DNA of 64,000 bases, from assembly GCA_003116995.1 (NCBI GenBank), contig BDSL01000024.1, forward strand, positions 434,001 through 498,000. Direction: 5' to 3'. This stretch comes from Yamagishiella unicocca (taxonomy: Eukaryota > Chlorophyta > Chlorophyceae > Chlamydomonadales > Volvocaceae). The notes beneath the pieces were generated by a model. That model saw only the letters and a list, made by a program, of their open reading frames with translations. It did not search any database and had not been told where the DNA came from. Position numbers and translations under genes: made by a program. Below are positions 32,573 to 44,724 of this stretch, one piece after another (the stretch's first letter is position 1; each line of letters starts with the position of its first letter).

Positions 32573-35500
32573 TTAGTGGTAGTGTGCAATAGAGCAGCCA
32601 GCCGACTCGTCATCTGAGGCCGCAGACAGCTCGTCCTCCTCCAACACCGCCGCCGCCCCCGCCGCCGCAGCAGCAGCAGCTGCGCCGCCGCCGCCAGCGC
32701 CCCCCGGCTGCGACGTCACCACGAACGACGGCGACGTCACCAGCGGTACGATATTGCTGCCGCTGCAGCACAACGCCGCCGCCGCCGCTCCAGCGCCGCC
32801 GTCGCTGCTGCAACACCCCGCGGACGACGCCTCCGCTGCAGCCGTGACCTCAACCCGGGCCCGGCCCCTGCCCCCGCCGCGTTGCTGCTGGCCCTGCTGC
32901 TGCTGGCCCTTGGCGGCTGCGGCCGGGCGCATCCACTTGACAAACCAGGGGTGCTGCAGCGCCTGCTCGGCAGTGAGGCGGGTGCCGGGGTTGCGGTCCA
33001 GCATGCTGCCGACCAGGTCGCGGGCCTCCCTGGAGACACAGCGCCACTCCGGGCCGCCGAAGCTGATGGGCGCGCTGCACACCGCCAGCATCACCTGACG
33101 GGGGGGAGGGAGGGGAGGGGCGAGGGGTTAGGAAGCGGGTGAATCGAGCGCGCGCGCACCTCCCCCTCGCCCCGAGAGAGCCGCACCATCCTCAACGCAA
33201 CGCCGCCGCTACCGCCAACATATCAGTCAGCGCCAGCGCCATCCCTCCCCCCTTGCACCTGGTACGCCAAACCTCCCCCCACCGCACCTGGTACGACGGC
33301 AGTTTGGAGTCCAGCTCGTCCCGCTTGCACTCCCAGAAGGGGTAGCGCCCGCTGAGCAGCAGGTACAGCATCACGCCCGCCGCCCACACGTCCACGCCCA
33401 GCCCGTAGTTGCAGCTGAACTGCTCCGGCGCGAAGAACACGGGCGAGCCGGCCCGCTTGGCGCCGCGCACCAGCTCGCTGTACGACAGGGAGCACCTGCG
33501 GTACGACAGGGCGGCGCGCGTAAAAAAGAGCAGCTCAGGCTGAGCAGGTTTTAGCAAACGTGTACGCGCACGGCGAGCGTCCCGCTCACACAGGCCAGCG
33601 CGCCATGGATGCTCGGAACCGCACGCCTGTGCACACCAGGTCTTGTCTGACACAATGGCACGGATACAATGGCACGACGTGACCAACTACCTGGTACGAC
33701 GTAAACAACCACCACGGCTCCCTAACCGTCCCTTGCAAGTGCCGCTCCCGCTCCTACTCCCCCGCGTGGATCCAACAGCCGTCCACCACACCAACCCCCT
33801 TCCCTCTCCTACCCCCCCTTCCGCACCCGAGGTCGCCGGCCACCGCACCAACCTCCTTCCCTCCCCTTCCCCCCCACGGGTCTTCCTCGAACCCCCTCAA
33901 GTGGCGCACCCGAAGTCGCAGGCCACCACGCACGGTCCTCCGCCCGCTCCCGCCACCTGGTCCTCCAGCCGCAGCTGCGTCACGGGGCAGCCCCCCTGCG
34001 CCACCGTGGCTGAGGCGGTGAGCAGGAAGTTCTGCGGCTTGACGTCCATGAGCGCCAGGTGGTGGTCGTGGCAGTCGCGGATGGCGCTGAGGACGCACCA
34101 CATGATGGCGGAGCAGCAGGCTTCCGGCAGGGGGCCCTCCTGGAGGCGGGGAAGGGGAGGTGGGGGGCGAGAAAAAGACCCGGTTACAAGGCATAAGGAA
34201 GGGGGGGGGTGCAGGAAGGAACGGGGGGGAGGGGAAAGTCGATGGTGGCAGCGGGAAGTAAAACCAATTAGGGGACCGGGGGGGATCCGATGGGGGTGGT
34301 GCTGGGAGGTGAGGCGTGCGTGGGAGCCGACGCCGGGGCCTTGCAGACTGTCGTACTGCGAGCCATCCAAAACCCATGGTGAGCAACCGCGAAGCGGACC
34401 TGCTCCGACACCCACCCACCCAACCAACCAGGCCATGGCGTTCTGGTCATTGATCCGTTGCCGCCCCAGTACCCGAGATTCTTCGAAGTTACCGAGGTTG
34501 CACACACACCCGGTGGATTCACGGAAGTATTTTTACGGCCCCCCCCTCAAACACACCTTGATCGCTGAGCTGAGGTCCCCTCCCTGGCACAGCTGCTGCA
34601 CCAGGTACACCGAGCTGCCGTCCTCGTACAGACCCAGCAGCTGAGCCACGAAGCGACTGTCGCCGCTCAGGCTGCCCCACATGGCGACCTGGGGGTGGGG
34701 GGTGTTTTGAGATGGGTGCGGAGGGGTTCGCGAGGTGCAGGGACGTGTATGTGGGCCTGGCGCTCCGCGCGCTGTGGCGTGGGTTTGACGCAGGGCGTGC
34801 GTGCGATGGTAAGGGGGTGTGCATGTTGCGGGTTGGGGATTTAAAGCGCAAGAGACCGCCATGTTGGGCGACCCCCGCTGACCTTGGATCCAGTACATGT
34901 ATTGCGTTGACGCGCCCCGACATTCCCTGTCCCACCACTCCCGCCAAGTCGCGGCCCGCGGCTGCGGCCGAGGCCGCGCAGCCCTCCCCTCGCACCTCTC
35001 TCTTAATGCACTCGATGGAGTCCTCGTGCGTGCGGTCGTCCCGCGACTTGGATATCACCTTAACGGCCACATGCTGAGCCGGGTCATGGCGCGAGGCTGC
35101 CAGCCAGACCGTCCCGAAATTACCCTGTGCGGTAAGGACATGTGACAGCTATGTTGCAAGGAAGGTGCAAAAGTGGTGTCCGTAGGATGTTGAACGCGCA
35201 AAACATGTTTTGGGCGCAGGTCGTTAGATTGTTGCCCCAGCGCAGCCCTACGCAGCTCACGATGAACCCTCGCGGTGAAACCAATTACTGCAAGTTGCTT
35301 TCGACTCGGCTGATGTATCCAGACCTGGGCAGTACAGGCAAATGTGGCTTCATTAAGGCGCGGAAATCCCCTGCCTTGCCTTTCCAATAATCTCCAAAAG
35401 CGAGTACTGCTCTCCGAAGTCTGTCCTATACCCCAGCTCGCTCCTAAACAATGTATGGTGGCGCTCCGGCGCGGCCACGGCGCAGCTCCGGACCAGGCCG

Positions 35501-35682
35501 CACTTGCTTTTCCGTCTCCGCCCCGCGGTGACACAGGCTGCTGGTCGAGAGCATGCAGCCAACAGCCGCCGGGAGACACATACTGATTCCGCTGGTATAG
35601 CAAGAAGGATTGTCCGCTCCCGTCGAGGGAGGCGGGGCAACGAACGGGAGGTGCGCATAGAAAACCCTGCGCGGCGCGACAT
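32573..35682 (-). CDS. CDPK/CaMK-like protein kinase, non-RD, 6 exons
   Basis: Predicted Ser/Thr kinase of the CAMK group. Exons: 35380-35682, 34996-35124, 34557-34688, 33910-34139, 33288-33495, 32573-33094; phases agree (1524 nt, 507 aa). Intron 1 appears to use a GC donor (GGAAAG-GCAAGG), which joins EIIGK to GNFGTV to complete the Gly loop. Motifs: GKGNFGTV (100-107), VAVK Lys123, catalytic loop LMDVKPQN with Asp220, Lys222 and Asn225 kept but His-Arg of HRD replaced by Leu-Met, DFG 263-265, FFAPE Glu289, and a C-lobe [21 protein letters not shown] typical of CDPKs. There are no EF hands; the tail of about 120 aa is Gln/Gly/Ala-rich with an acidic end. The first 60 residues are Arg/Ser/Ala-rich ([20 protein letters not shown]), suggesting an organelle-targeting leader. 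The start is the first ATG of the open exon. Confidence 0.85.
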
Positions 35683-38326
35683 CCTGTGTTAAGGCCGGGT
35701 AAGAGGGCAACGTGCAAAGTTCATATGCAGCAGCCTCCAATTACCTCAATTGTTGGGCCGCCTGGTGGTCGACTGAGCGTTGCGATACCCTAACGTTATT
35801 CCTTGCTGGGACACACACACCGGTATGGAAGCGCACCGTAACCACAATATTGGTGTGTAACGAAAACGGGATTGTCTTACAAAGCTGAGAATCAAGTCAG
35901 ACCTTTAGGGGAAGGTAACTTCAGAGGAAATGTAGCAACAAGGCTCGCATCCAGGAAGATACAAGAAACCGTTCACTAGTGTGGCAGTTGTGAAGACTAT
36001 CATACATAAGGTTTCTGAACTAATTTGAGGAGACTGCGTTGTGACCCCCATACCGGATGGCGGATGCCACAAGCTTCCATGCCGTGATTGGCGTGATCGA
36101 ATGATTCCCAACTCAATACCGATTTACGTGATTTTAGCTGCCCATACATACGCTATGAATCTGGCTTTGATAAGAGTTTGCCGCCAACCAGCGGGAACTG
36201 GGATGGCAGCTTGTCGTCGGAAGGGACGAGCAATTCAGACGAGGAAAGAAGGGCCCCTGGATGCGGGGCTTGCGTCCGCACATGCTCAACATGTTCCTTC
36301 ACAATTGGACTCTGATTTGAAACCCTGCGAGCGTTGACACAGATAGGTTTTACAGTTCCTCTACGGCACGTTGTTGGGGTTTGTCGGTGGCTAGGTTGAC
36401 ACCCGCCCCAAAAGTGGTGTGGGCAAAACTCCAAAGCATAAGATATATGCAGAGTACATGTGTTGCGCTTGCAGTGCCGCAAGCTGCTCACGCGTCGTTG
36501 GTAGTTCGCCGATTCCTCTGCGCCGTCACCCCTTGGAACTCTGACCGTAGCATTCCAGGGCTTGCAAGTTTCATTGACGGGGCTAGCGCAACCATCTCAC
36601 GGACCACGAACCTTGAACAAGGCCAGTCATCTTCTCGGTCCTGCTTGCGTCGCAGGTTATGGTTGTGCCCTGGCTTTCCGCCGAGCGGCGGGACTGAGTA
36701 ACAATCCTTAAAAGATTGAAGTACGTTACAGTGGACAGCCCAAGGGGCCGCGCACGGCAACCTCGCAGGAGCACGGCAGGCTTAGGCCACCACCACCAAG
36801 CAAAACACCGGCCCCACCTGGCAAACACGATAGAAAACCGGAATTGCACAACGGGGAACATCGTGCCTGGACATACGCCTGCTGCGAACTTGGAAACCCA
36901 CCTGCGGAAGGTGAGGTGCCAGAAGAGGCTCCCCGCCTCTCTCAGGTGACACACACACCAAGCTGAATCCGACGAGCCCCCGTGATGAGCGCAGCCACCC
37001 TGCCTGGCAGCTCCGAAAGGATCACCGACGCGACGGGACGAGCGACAGAGGAGGACAGCCGACACCCCACACTGAAGGCAGGGGAAGACTACCCACCACA
37101 TGCCGGCCACCCTGGCACAGCATCATGCCACACCACCCACCGGCTGGAACCAAGCCGTGGCTGGAAGGGGAACCTAGGCCCGCCACACACCAGGTGGACC
37201 CTCCCATGTACGAAGAACACGTACACATTTCTACGCTACCCCCCTCATGCTAAACCAGGAAGGGGCCCACCCACATCAACCAGCGGGGCACCTCCAGCTG
37301 GTAGGCTAACTCCCGCAGGCCGCCCACAAGGTCGGCTACAAACTCAGATATCTGTTGCCTGGTTTCATCATCTTTATATTCCAACACAAGTACCTATAAC
37401 ACACCACAACCATAAACTGACGCAGCGCTCCCATCTTCTCGCACAACGTGCTGCACATGGCTAGGCTGCAGCAATGTTGTGTACTAGGTTTGCAGTGCTA
37501 CTGCTGTGAGGTGACGACTGACACCCTCCCACATCCTTGGGTGCGGTCTCCGGGCAGTCATGTCGAGCTCGCCCAGCAGTGCGCCTGCCTGGAGATCTGG
37601 CCCAGAGTAGCAGCCGCATGCCGACACCTGAGCAGCAAAGCAATGCGACCAACAGAAGTAGTCGATATCACACTTGTGGCTGCAACTAAGCAACCACCTG
37701 AACGTCGGGTCGGGCAGTGCTGTACTGCACCTTGGTGAAAAGGTAATGCAAGCGGGTGCCCATTCATGCCCCCAGCACCCAGGATGCGACAACTGTGTGC
37801 TGGGTAGGCGGCATAAACACCGGTTACACGACACGCAGAACGATATGTGGCCAGGTGCTGCCGATATTTTGCGGCTTTGGGCCAGTGGGGAGGAAGCCCC
37901 TGCAGCCACCACCAACAGCCACCACCACCAGGAGGAGCCCCTGTGGGCTGTCTACAGCTTCTGGCTAGATGCCGGATGCATCGCTCACACAAAACCAGAT
38001 GGATCTGCAGCTTGCGTACAGCATCCTATCCATGAGCTAGCGGTCGTCGTGGATGGGTGGTGCTGACCCCCGTGGATGGGTGGTGCTGACCCCTGTGTCC
38101 GGGATCCCACACGTGTAATGCAACCGTCCGTGCTTCCGCCACAGTGTAACGCAACGTATCACGGGAGGTGGGCGTTGGGTGCTGTGGTTAAATACAGGAT
38201 TAAGCGGTACTTTGCAAAGCTTGGGCCATGTGTGACGCATGTGCAAAGTGCCGACTGCTGGTGGATCCTGAATCTTGCACGATCCCGCCGGATCCTGGAT
38301 CGTTCGCTCACATTATTGGTTGAAGC
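35683..38326. other. Intergenic region, no supported gene
   Basis: About 2.6 kb between the start of the CDPK-like kinase and the stop of the NmrA-like gene, both on the minus strand. It should hold the kinase promoter and the NmrA 3' UTR. It is less GC-rich around 35800-36700. Only short frames without recognisable motifs are present. One copy of the ACCGGTTACACGACA motif lies near 37820. Confidence 0.4.
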
Positions 38327-41300
38327 TCATTCCTTGGATGGGGTGGCGGCGGCGGTGGTCGTGGCGGCGGTGGCGGCGGCGGGAGCACTGGTGGCGGCCT
38401 CTCCTAGCAGCTGCTGCTGCTGCGCGTCGGCCGTGAAGGCGATGCCATCCTCGTAGGTCCGCGAGGGGTCCGACCAGCCAGTCTCCCGCAGGAACTGCTC
38501 GAAGGTCATCATGCCGGGGAACTGCGGCGGGTGCAGCACGATACACGCGCATGGAGGGGCGGGCATATAGGGGCGGAGTCGGCCCCTCAGTTCCCCACCC
38601 CCTTCATACACGCCAGGCTCCGGCCGGCGTAATAGTATTATTATTTCGCGCGCACGGATACGCACGGAGTACATGTGTATTGAGGGGGAATGGTGGAGCT
38701 GAGAGTGATGAACTGGGCGGGCCCTGAGGCCTGCGCACACTGGCCGGCTTGTAAGAGCGGGAGCAGGAGCAAGAGCCGCGCTGTGGGACGATGTACGGCT
38801 GCTCGCTTGTGCGGATAGTACGAAAACGACTGACGTCATGCTCATTCCAAAACACGGCAGCAGGCGGGGGGCTTTGCCTCTCGTCCGTCCATTGCTGCCA
38901 TGCTTTGTCGTACGTAAGGCGGGGCACACAAAACGGGGCGTGCGCTGCTCACCCACCTGCGCCCTGCAGGCCGCCAGGTCGGCTCCGAAACCCCGCTCCG
39001 TCAGGAAGCGTGAGATGCGGAACACGTCTCGCGCCAGGAACCAGAAGGGCCAGGCGGGGGCGCGGTTGTGCCGTACGGGCCCTCCCTGGACCTGCGAGCA
39101 GCGCAGCGGCAGTGCAGCAGCAAGCAGGACCGCGAGGGGCCAGGCGGGACAGCATTGTATGTGTGCGAATGTGTGTGTATGTGTGTGAGGGGGGGGTGAG
39201 GGCCCTTTGTTGGGGGCCCCCCGCGACTGCCATTCCCCCACCAAGACCTCCCCCTCGAGAAAGGAAAACCCTAAAACCCTAAACCCTAAACCCTTAACCC
39301 CGGGGGCCCCACGCACTCGTGCGAAGACGCCACACATCTGCTCCGGACTCAGCTCATCCCCAGCCAGCTCGATGGCTCGCAGTCGGAGCCGCCGGGGCTG
39401 CTGCACGTCGCCAGCACGGGCGCCGTCCGCCGCAGCTGGCTGTGCCGGCTGCACGTCCACCCCCCCTGGAGCCGCCAGCAGGCACCCAGCCGCCAGGCCC
39501 ATGTCGCGGGCGGCCACCAGCTGGACGGGCCTGAGAGGGGGGGAGCAGGAGGGGTGTATGTGTGTTTGCAGGGAGGGAGGGGGTGTGTAGGAGGGTGTGA
39601 GGCGGTGGGGGGTGGGAAGGGTTTCTGTGGACGGAGGCCTGGGGGCGGGGGAGGGGCGGGGTGTCCTGTTTGTATTCGATGGGAAGCTCAGCTCACGGAC
39701 TTGGAAAGGAAGGTGCGTGCCCGGAAGCGCCTTTGTGTTCCCCCCCCGCCGCTGTCCACAAGTTGCCTCCACCTGTCTCCACACAGCCTCGCAGCCTCGC
39801 AGGCCCCCCTGCCCTCCTCCCCGCTGCCCCCTGCCCCTGCCCCCTGCCCTCCCCCCCCGCTGCCCCCTGCCCCTGCCCCTGCCCCCTGCCCTCCCCCCCG
39901 CTGCCCCCTGCCCCTGCCCCCTGCCCTCCCCCCCGCTGCCCCCTGCCCCTGCCCCTGCCCCCTGCCCTCCCCCCCCCGTGCCCCCTGCCCCTGCCCCCTG
40001 CCCTTCCCCCCCGCTGCCCCCTGCCCCTGCCCCCGCCTGTCCGAAGGGGTGCTCCAGGTGAAGGCGCCCTTCAGTATGCCCGGGCGGGTGTAGCGCTTCC
40101 ACAGCTCCTCCATGAACATGGTGGCCTGGGGGCCGAGGGGGCGGAGGGGTGGGTAGGGGGCGGAGGGGAAGAGAGCAAACCCGTGGTCCGAACCTGGCGG
40201 GCGGGTGCCGCTCGACTCCCGAGCCCGTTACTAAGCTCTTGGGCAACTCCGCCCCTCGCCCGCCCTGCCATCACCACGGCTCCTGACTAGCCCCCTCCCC
40301 CCCCCCGTTCCCCGCCCCATCCCCTCCCGTCCCTTTCCCTGCCCCGCCCGGCACCCATTCCCCCTTGCTCACTAGCCCTACCCCCCCTCGCCCGCTCTAC
40401 GTGCCGACCCAAGGGTGTCTCCACAACCCCACCGCTCCACTCCCGCAAATCCGCCCCCCGCACCTCCCTCCCCTCCCCTCCCTCCCTCCCCTGGGCTTTC
40501 CGTTCCCGCCTCCCCCCCCCCGCACCCTCAGCGCCACTGTGGGCAGCTCCGCTGCCAGGATGTCCTCCACTTGGTGCTTCTGATCCATCTGGGTGATCCC
40601 GTACCCGCACCCCCGGCCGCCGCTGCTGTTGTACACGATCAGCCGTACACCTGGGTGCCACGCGGGCGGCGCGAGGGGACCGCAGCCACAGGGGCCGTCA
40701 CCAAAAACCTCCCAGACTTCCCGGCAGCAGCGAAATTCCCCGCAGCCGCAGCAACAGCAGGTTGCTTGCAAGACCCAGTGGCTGCTGCTCAACGCACCAC
40801 AGCATTTGATATTTGGTTGAATATTAGGATTCGCAGCCCGGTATGTTGCTCACTGGGTGGAGATGCAAGTAGCGGGCCCGCCGTGCATTAGGTCGGTATA
40901 GTGTACATACGCCCAAAGCACCTAGCTGCAAAAACACCCACCCAGCCACCCACCCAGCCACCCACCAGCAGCGCTGGCCGCCGCCGCCAGGTTGCGCGCG
41001 CGCACCAGCTCGGTTGGATCCGCGGTGGCGCCATCCCTGGAGCGATCGGTGCGGCGGAGGACGAGCGCGGGAGTGCAGCGGCGGGGAGTGGCACAGTGCA
41101 GCCATGGGGCCTCAGGGGGCCCCAGCGCGGGCGGAGGAGGTACGATGGTAGGTAGGAGGCACATGGGCGTTAGGCCTTATGCAGCTGATGAGGGTTTCAG
41201 GCCTTATGCAGCTGATGAGGGTTTTAGGCCTTATGCAGCTGATGAGGCTTTTAGGCCTTATACAGCCGAGGGTTTTAGGACATCTCGCAGCTATAGGCCT

Positions 41301-44300
41301 ACCGGAAGATGAACAGCGGCGGACGACGACGACAGTGACTCTGACGGCCGCAGCACGTCAGTGATTCCCGGCGCCCGCGTCCCAGCCGTCAGGGGGAGCG
41401 AGGAGATACCACACCAGGAACCCACTGTAACCGTTACAACACCCAGCTGGTTTCCCTCCTCCCCTCGCATGCTGAGCTATGGCTTACTTGGTTCTCTCTC
41501 CAAGCCCTGCCGGCCCCGATACTGGCACCTTGCAGCCGGAGCCCCACCCACCCAAACCGAGCCCAACCCCGCTTGCAGTATTACCACCCCTGGTGCATGT
41601 CAACCACCCCAGATAGATAGGGGAGATGACACTGCTCAAACTCGAGCCGCCGTGATGGAGAGACCCCTCAGCCTTCGGAAGTGTCAGGTGACGCCAACGC
41701 CTAATCAGGAGCTGAGCAGGTGTGGGTGCACCCCTGGTGCTTGTCTTGGCACCGGTCTTGGCCCAGCAGGTAGGCCGACCCACGTGGGTGTGGGCGGTGT
41801 TGTTGCGAGCGTTACGAGAGCGTTACGACAACCGCTCCCAGACTATCGGTATCGGGTGTCGGGTGGGGTCGTTCGTAGTCGCCCGTCCCAACACACAAAC
41901 GGGACACTGCACCTAAAGAGACAGGGCCGCAAGTCCGCCCATCTAAGGCCCTACGATAGGCTGCCACGCCGAGCCAAGATCGGGACGGAGTTCTGAGGGT
42001 TTACGACCGTTGTGGCGCCCTAGGTGGGGAGGACAAGCCCGTGCGCGCAGCGCAAGTCGTCGGGGGCGGGCAGTGGTCATGCCCTCCCCAGCCTTTCGTT
42101 TTTCCGATCCCCCTGGTCCTCAATTTGCGTCCGCCCGGCTTCAACCGCCGGAGGGCGCCACGTCAGCACCACATGTCAGCACCACACGTCAGCACCACAC
42201 GTCAGCACCACACACGGGGAGGTGCTGGCTGGCGTGCTGCAGCGTCGCTTGCCTGCAATTTACGCTTTCCGGACCAAAAACATCATTTAAAATCGGTTTT
42301 CATACGCACGGACACATACTCACTTGGACAGCGCGTGGCAGTACACGGCCGCCACGCCGCGAAGCGCGGGCTCCAGGGAGGCGGGGTCGTCCAGGTCGCC
42401 CGCAACCACCTGTCGTACATGCAGTTGTACGGGCCCGGGGGCCCGGGGGACGGGGGCGCGGTCGGCGGCGGGGTGCGCGCGGGGGAACCCCGCGAAGCGA
42501 GGGCGAGCGTCTGGCAGCAGCAGCTGCTACTGCTGCTGCTGCTACTGCTGGTGCTACGGCCAGCCAAACCTCCAAAAGCCAGCAGCGTCTGACAGCATGG
42601 CAGCACGCAGCAGCCGGAGAGCACACCTCCCCAAAGGCCCCACCCTGACAGGGGCGGGCAAGCCGACCGCCCAAAGGCCCGCCACCTGCCTGCACGACGG
42701 CGGGCAGGGACCTAGCCGCGCGGCCCTCCGGGCTCCGGGTCATGGCCACCAGCTGGTGGGAGGTGCGGCCGGGGCCGACAGCGGCCAGGAGGCCCTGCGC
42801 CGGGCAGGGGAGCGGCGGCGTGTGTGTATGGGGCGGAGGGGGGCAGGGGGGTTTGGTAGGGGGATCCGCAGAGGGGGGACGGGGGGAGAGACGGGGACGG
42901 CAGGGCTGCGTTGAAGATGGTGCCGAAGCGCGCGGAGGAGGGTGGCCGGTGGCAATTCGGGACGCAACTTGCAGACAAAGAAACGCTTTGTAACTCTGGC
43001 CCGTCTGCAACCCTAACTGCGTCATCGAGGTTCCACAGAAGCCGACTCTCGGTGCACGTGTTGTTCCTGGGGAGGGGCCGTCGCCCTCCCTACGGCACCT
43101 GCGCCTCACACTGCCCGATGATGATGCCCAGAAGCTCAAACCCTAAACCTCGACGCAACCTCGATGCAACCATCTGGGTGCATTCATCTGGGTGCTGATG
43201 AGGTAATGCGAAAAAGAAAAAAAGAAAAGAAGATTACGCAAACAGCTTTACGCAGCCTCCGGGATCGCGCCGCGCTTCTTCCGCCACCCATGTCGTACAA
43301 GGTTGTACCGCACCTGCCCCACGCGGGCAGAGCTGCTCACTGCACCCTCGAGAAATCAGGTTTCCACCCCACCCCCTATCTGGTATCCACCCTACCCCCT
43401 CTCAGGCTTCCACCCCACCCCCTCTCACGCTTCCACCCCACCCCCTCTCTCGCGTACACGGCTGCCCAATCCCTCTCACGCACCTGGGCCCCCACTCCCA
43501 TCCCCACAGCACCATGCGTCAGCTGGTTTCTACCCTCCGCCTCCTACGTCGTGTAACCAGGCCTTCTCGTATCACCCCCTCCCCCCGCCCCGGTTTTTAC
43601 AACCCCCCGCCCCGCACTGCCCACCCTCGTGATGTCAGCACCTCGCACGTGGATTCTCGCGGATTCTCCTTTAAACCCTCCCTCGGTTTGTCGGCCGTGG
43701 ATTCGCAGATTCTCTTCTAGAAAGCCCCTTCCGCCCGCGCGCCGGTCCCACCTGCAGGGCGCTCCTTGACTCGCAACAACAACACGCGGGCGCCCGGAGG
43801 GGTGGAGCAGCAGGTGGGTTTGGGAGGGTGAGGGTCGCCGAAGGGCAGCAGGCGGGGGGCGAAGGGGGGGAGTCAGCCCGTGTTACAATAAAAGAACCGG
43901 TAACTCGACTGGAAAGGGGGGCCGGACACAGAGAGAGAGAGAGGCGCCTGGCGAGCCGGGGTGTGTGGGCGGAGGCCGCGGCACTGATGGATGCCCAGGG
44001 GTGTGGGCGGGGCGGCACTGATGAATGCCATCATTGTGGGGGACGACATCGCCATTGCTGGCTGGCAGGACTCGCGAATCAAGGGAATCAAGATTGGCAC
44101 GAGTGCTTGCGGCGGCTACAGCCGCTACAGCCGCGACATGCAGGAGCTACAGCCACCCGCCCACCTGCCGGTGACGCCCGTGATGCCCACCAGCAAGACG
44201 CGGCCGTCCGGTGGGATGATGACGTGGCAGCCGTCGCTGCCGGCCGTGGCGCCTTGCGCGCGGTGTGAGGACGCCGACGACGATGACGACGATGACGACG

Positions 44301-44724
44301 ACATCGCAGCCGGCCCGCGCCTGCCGCTGCCGCTGCTGATACTGGTGGTGCTGCCGGCAGCAACAACAACCTGGGCGCGGCAGTGGCAGGAGGACGCCGC
44401 CGCTCCGGTCGGGGCTGCGGTGGATCGCGGCGCCTCTGCCGCCGCGATGCTCACGGTCGGTGCACGGCGGGATGCCGGGCGTATGGCGGCCAGGCGGCAC
44501 TTGGCGGGATGGCTCCTGGCTGCAGGGAAGTACCCCGAGGAAGAGCTCGCTTTGCGGCCTGTTGCCACTGCTGCTGCTGAGGCTGCTGAGGTTGCTGGGG
44601 TTGCTGAGGCTGCTGAGGCTGCTGTTGGGTGGGTTATGCGGGGGCTGACCAACGGGGGGGAGCAGGACCACGTGGCTTGGTGGCGCGACGGTGCTGACGT
44701 GGGGCTGCGCAGCAGGGGGGCCAT
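38327..44724 (-). CDS. NmrA-like NAD(P)-binding protein, plastid-type leader, 10 exons
   Basis: Atypical short-chain dehydrogenase of the NmrA/HSCARG type; such proteins act as redox sensors or reductases, substrate unknown. Exons: 44165-44724, 43752-43764 (13 nt), 42690-42794, 42324-42409, 40966-41036, 40526-40650, 40037-40125, 39317-39530, 38957-39091, 38327-38521; phases agree (1593 nt, 530 aa). Introns 3 and 7 appear to use GC donors. The dinucleotide-binding motif GRVLLVGITGVTG is at 174-186, followed by RSALQGLLAAVG across the microexon. Then VVAGDLDDPASL, YCHALSKDGATADPTELV and GVRLIVYNSSGG give the Rossmann core, and TFEQFLRETGW the C-terminal helix. Residues 1-170 are Ser/Ala/Arg-rich with few acidic residues, a chloroplast-transit-like composition. 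Start is the ATG at 44724. Head-to-head with MOC1. Confidence 0.85.
39262..39302 (-). repeat. Interstitial telomere-like repeat
   Basis: On plus, AAAACCCTAAAACCCTAAAC continuing with CCTAAACCC: a mixture of TTTTAGGG and TTTAGGG units on the minus strand. It lies in the NmrA intron 39092-39316, a few bases from the donor of exon 8, which ends at 39317. Confidence 0.85.
39815..40036. repeat. C-rich (minus: G-rich) minisatellite
   Basis: Imperfect repeats of CCCCTGCCCCCTGCCCTCCC and CCCGCTG variants fill the NmrA intron right up to the GC donor of exon 7 (exon ends at 40037). The transcribed strand carries runs of GGGG and so could form G-quadruplexes. Confidence 0.85.
41170..41278. repeat. 28-bp tandem repeat, about 4 copies
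   Basis: TTAGGCCTTATGCAGCTGAT followed by GAGGGTTT, in the NmrA intron 41037-42323. Confidence 0.92.
42160..42216. repeat. 14-bp tandem repeat, about 4 copies
   Basis: CACGTCAGCACCAC units in the NmrA intron 41037-42323. Confidence 0.85.
43678..43722 (+). repeat. Dispersed intronic element, copy D (partial)
   Basis: CCCTCGGTTTGTCGGCCGTG followed by GATTCGCAGATTCTCTT. It lies about 30 bp from the 13-nt microexon of the NmrA gene. Confidence 0.85.

Noticed and set aside
37448..38066. Possible coding segment on plus (130-aa frame)
   Set aside because: No motif, no splice chain, and codon use unlike the neighbouring genes.
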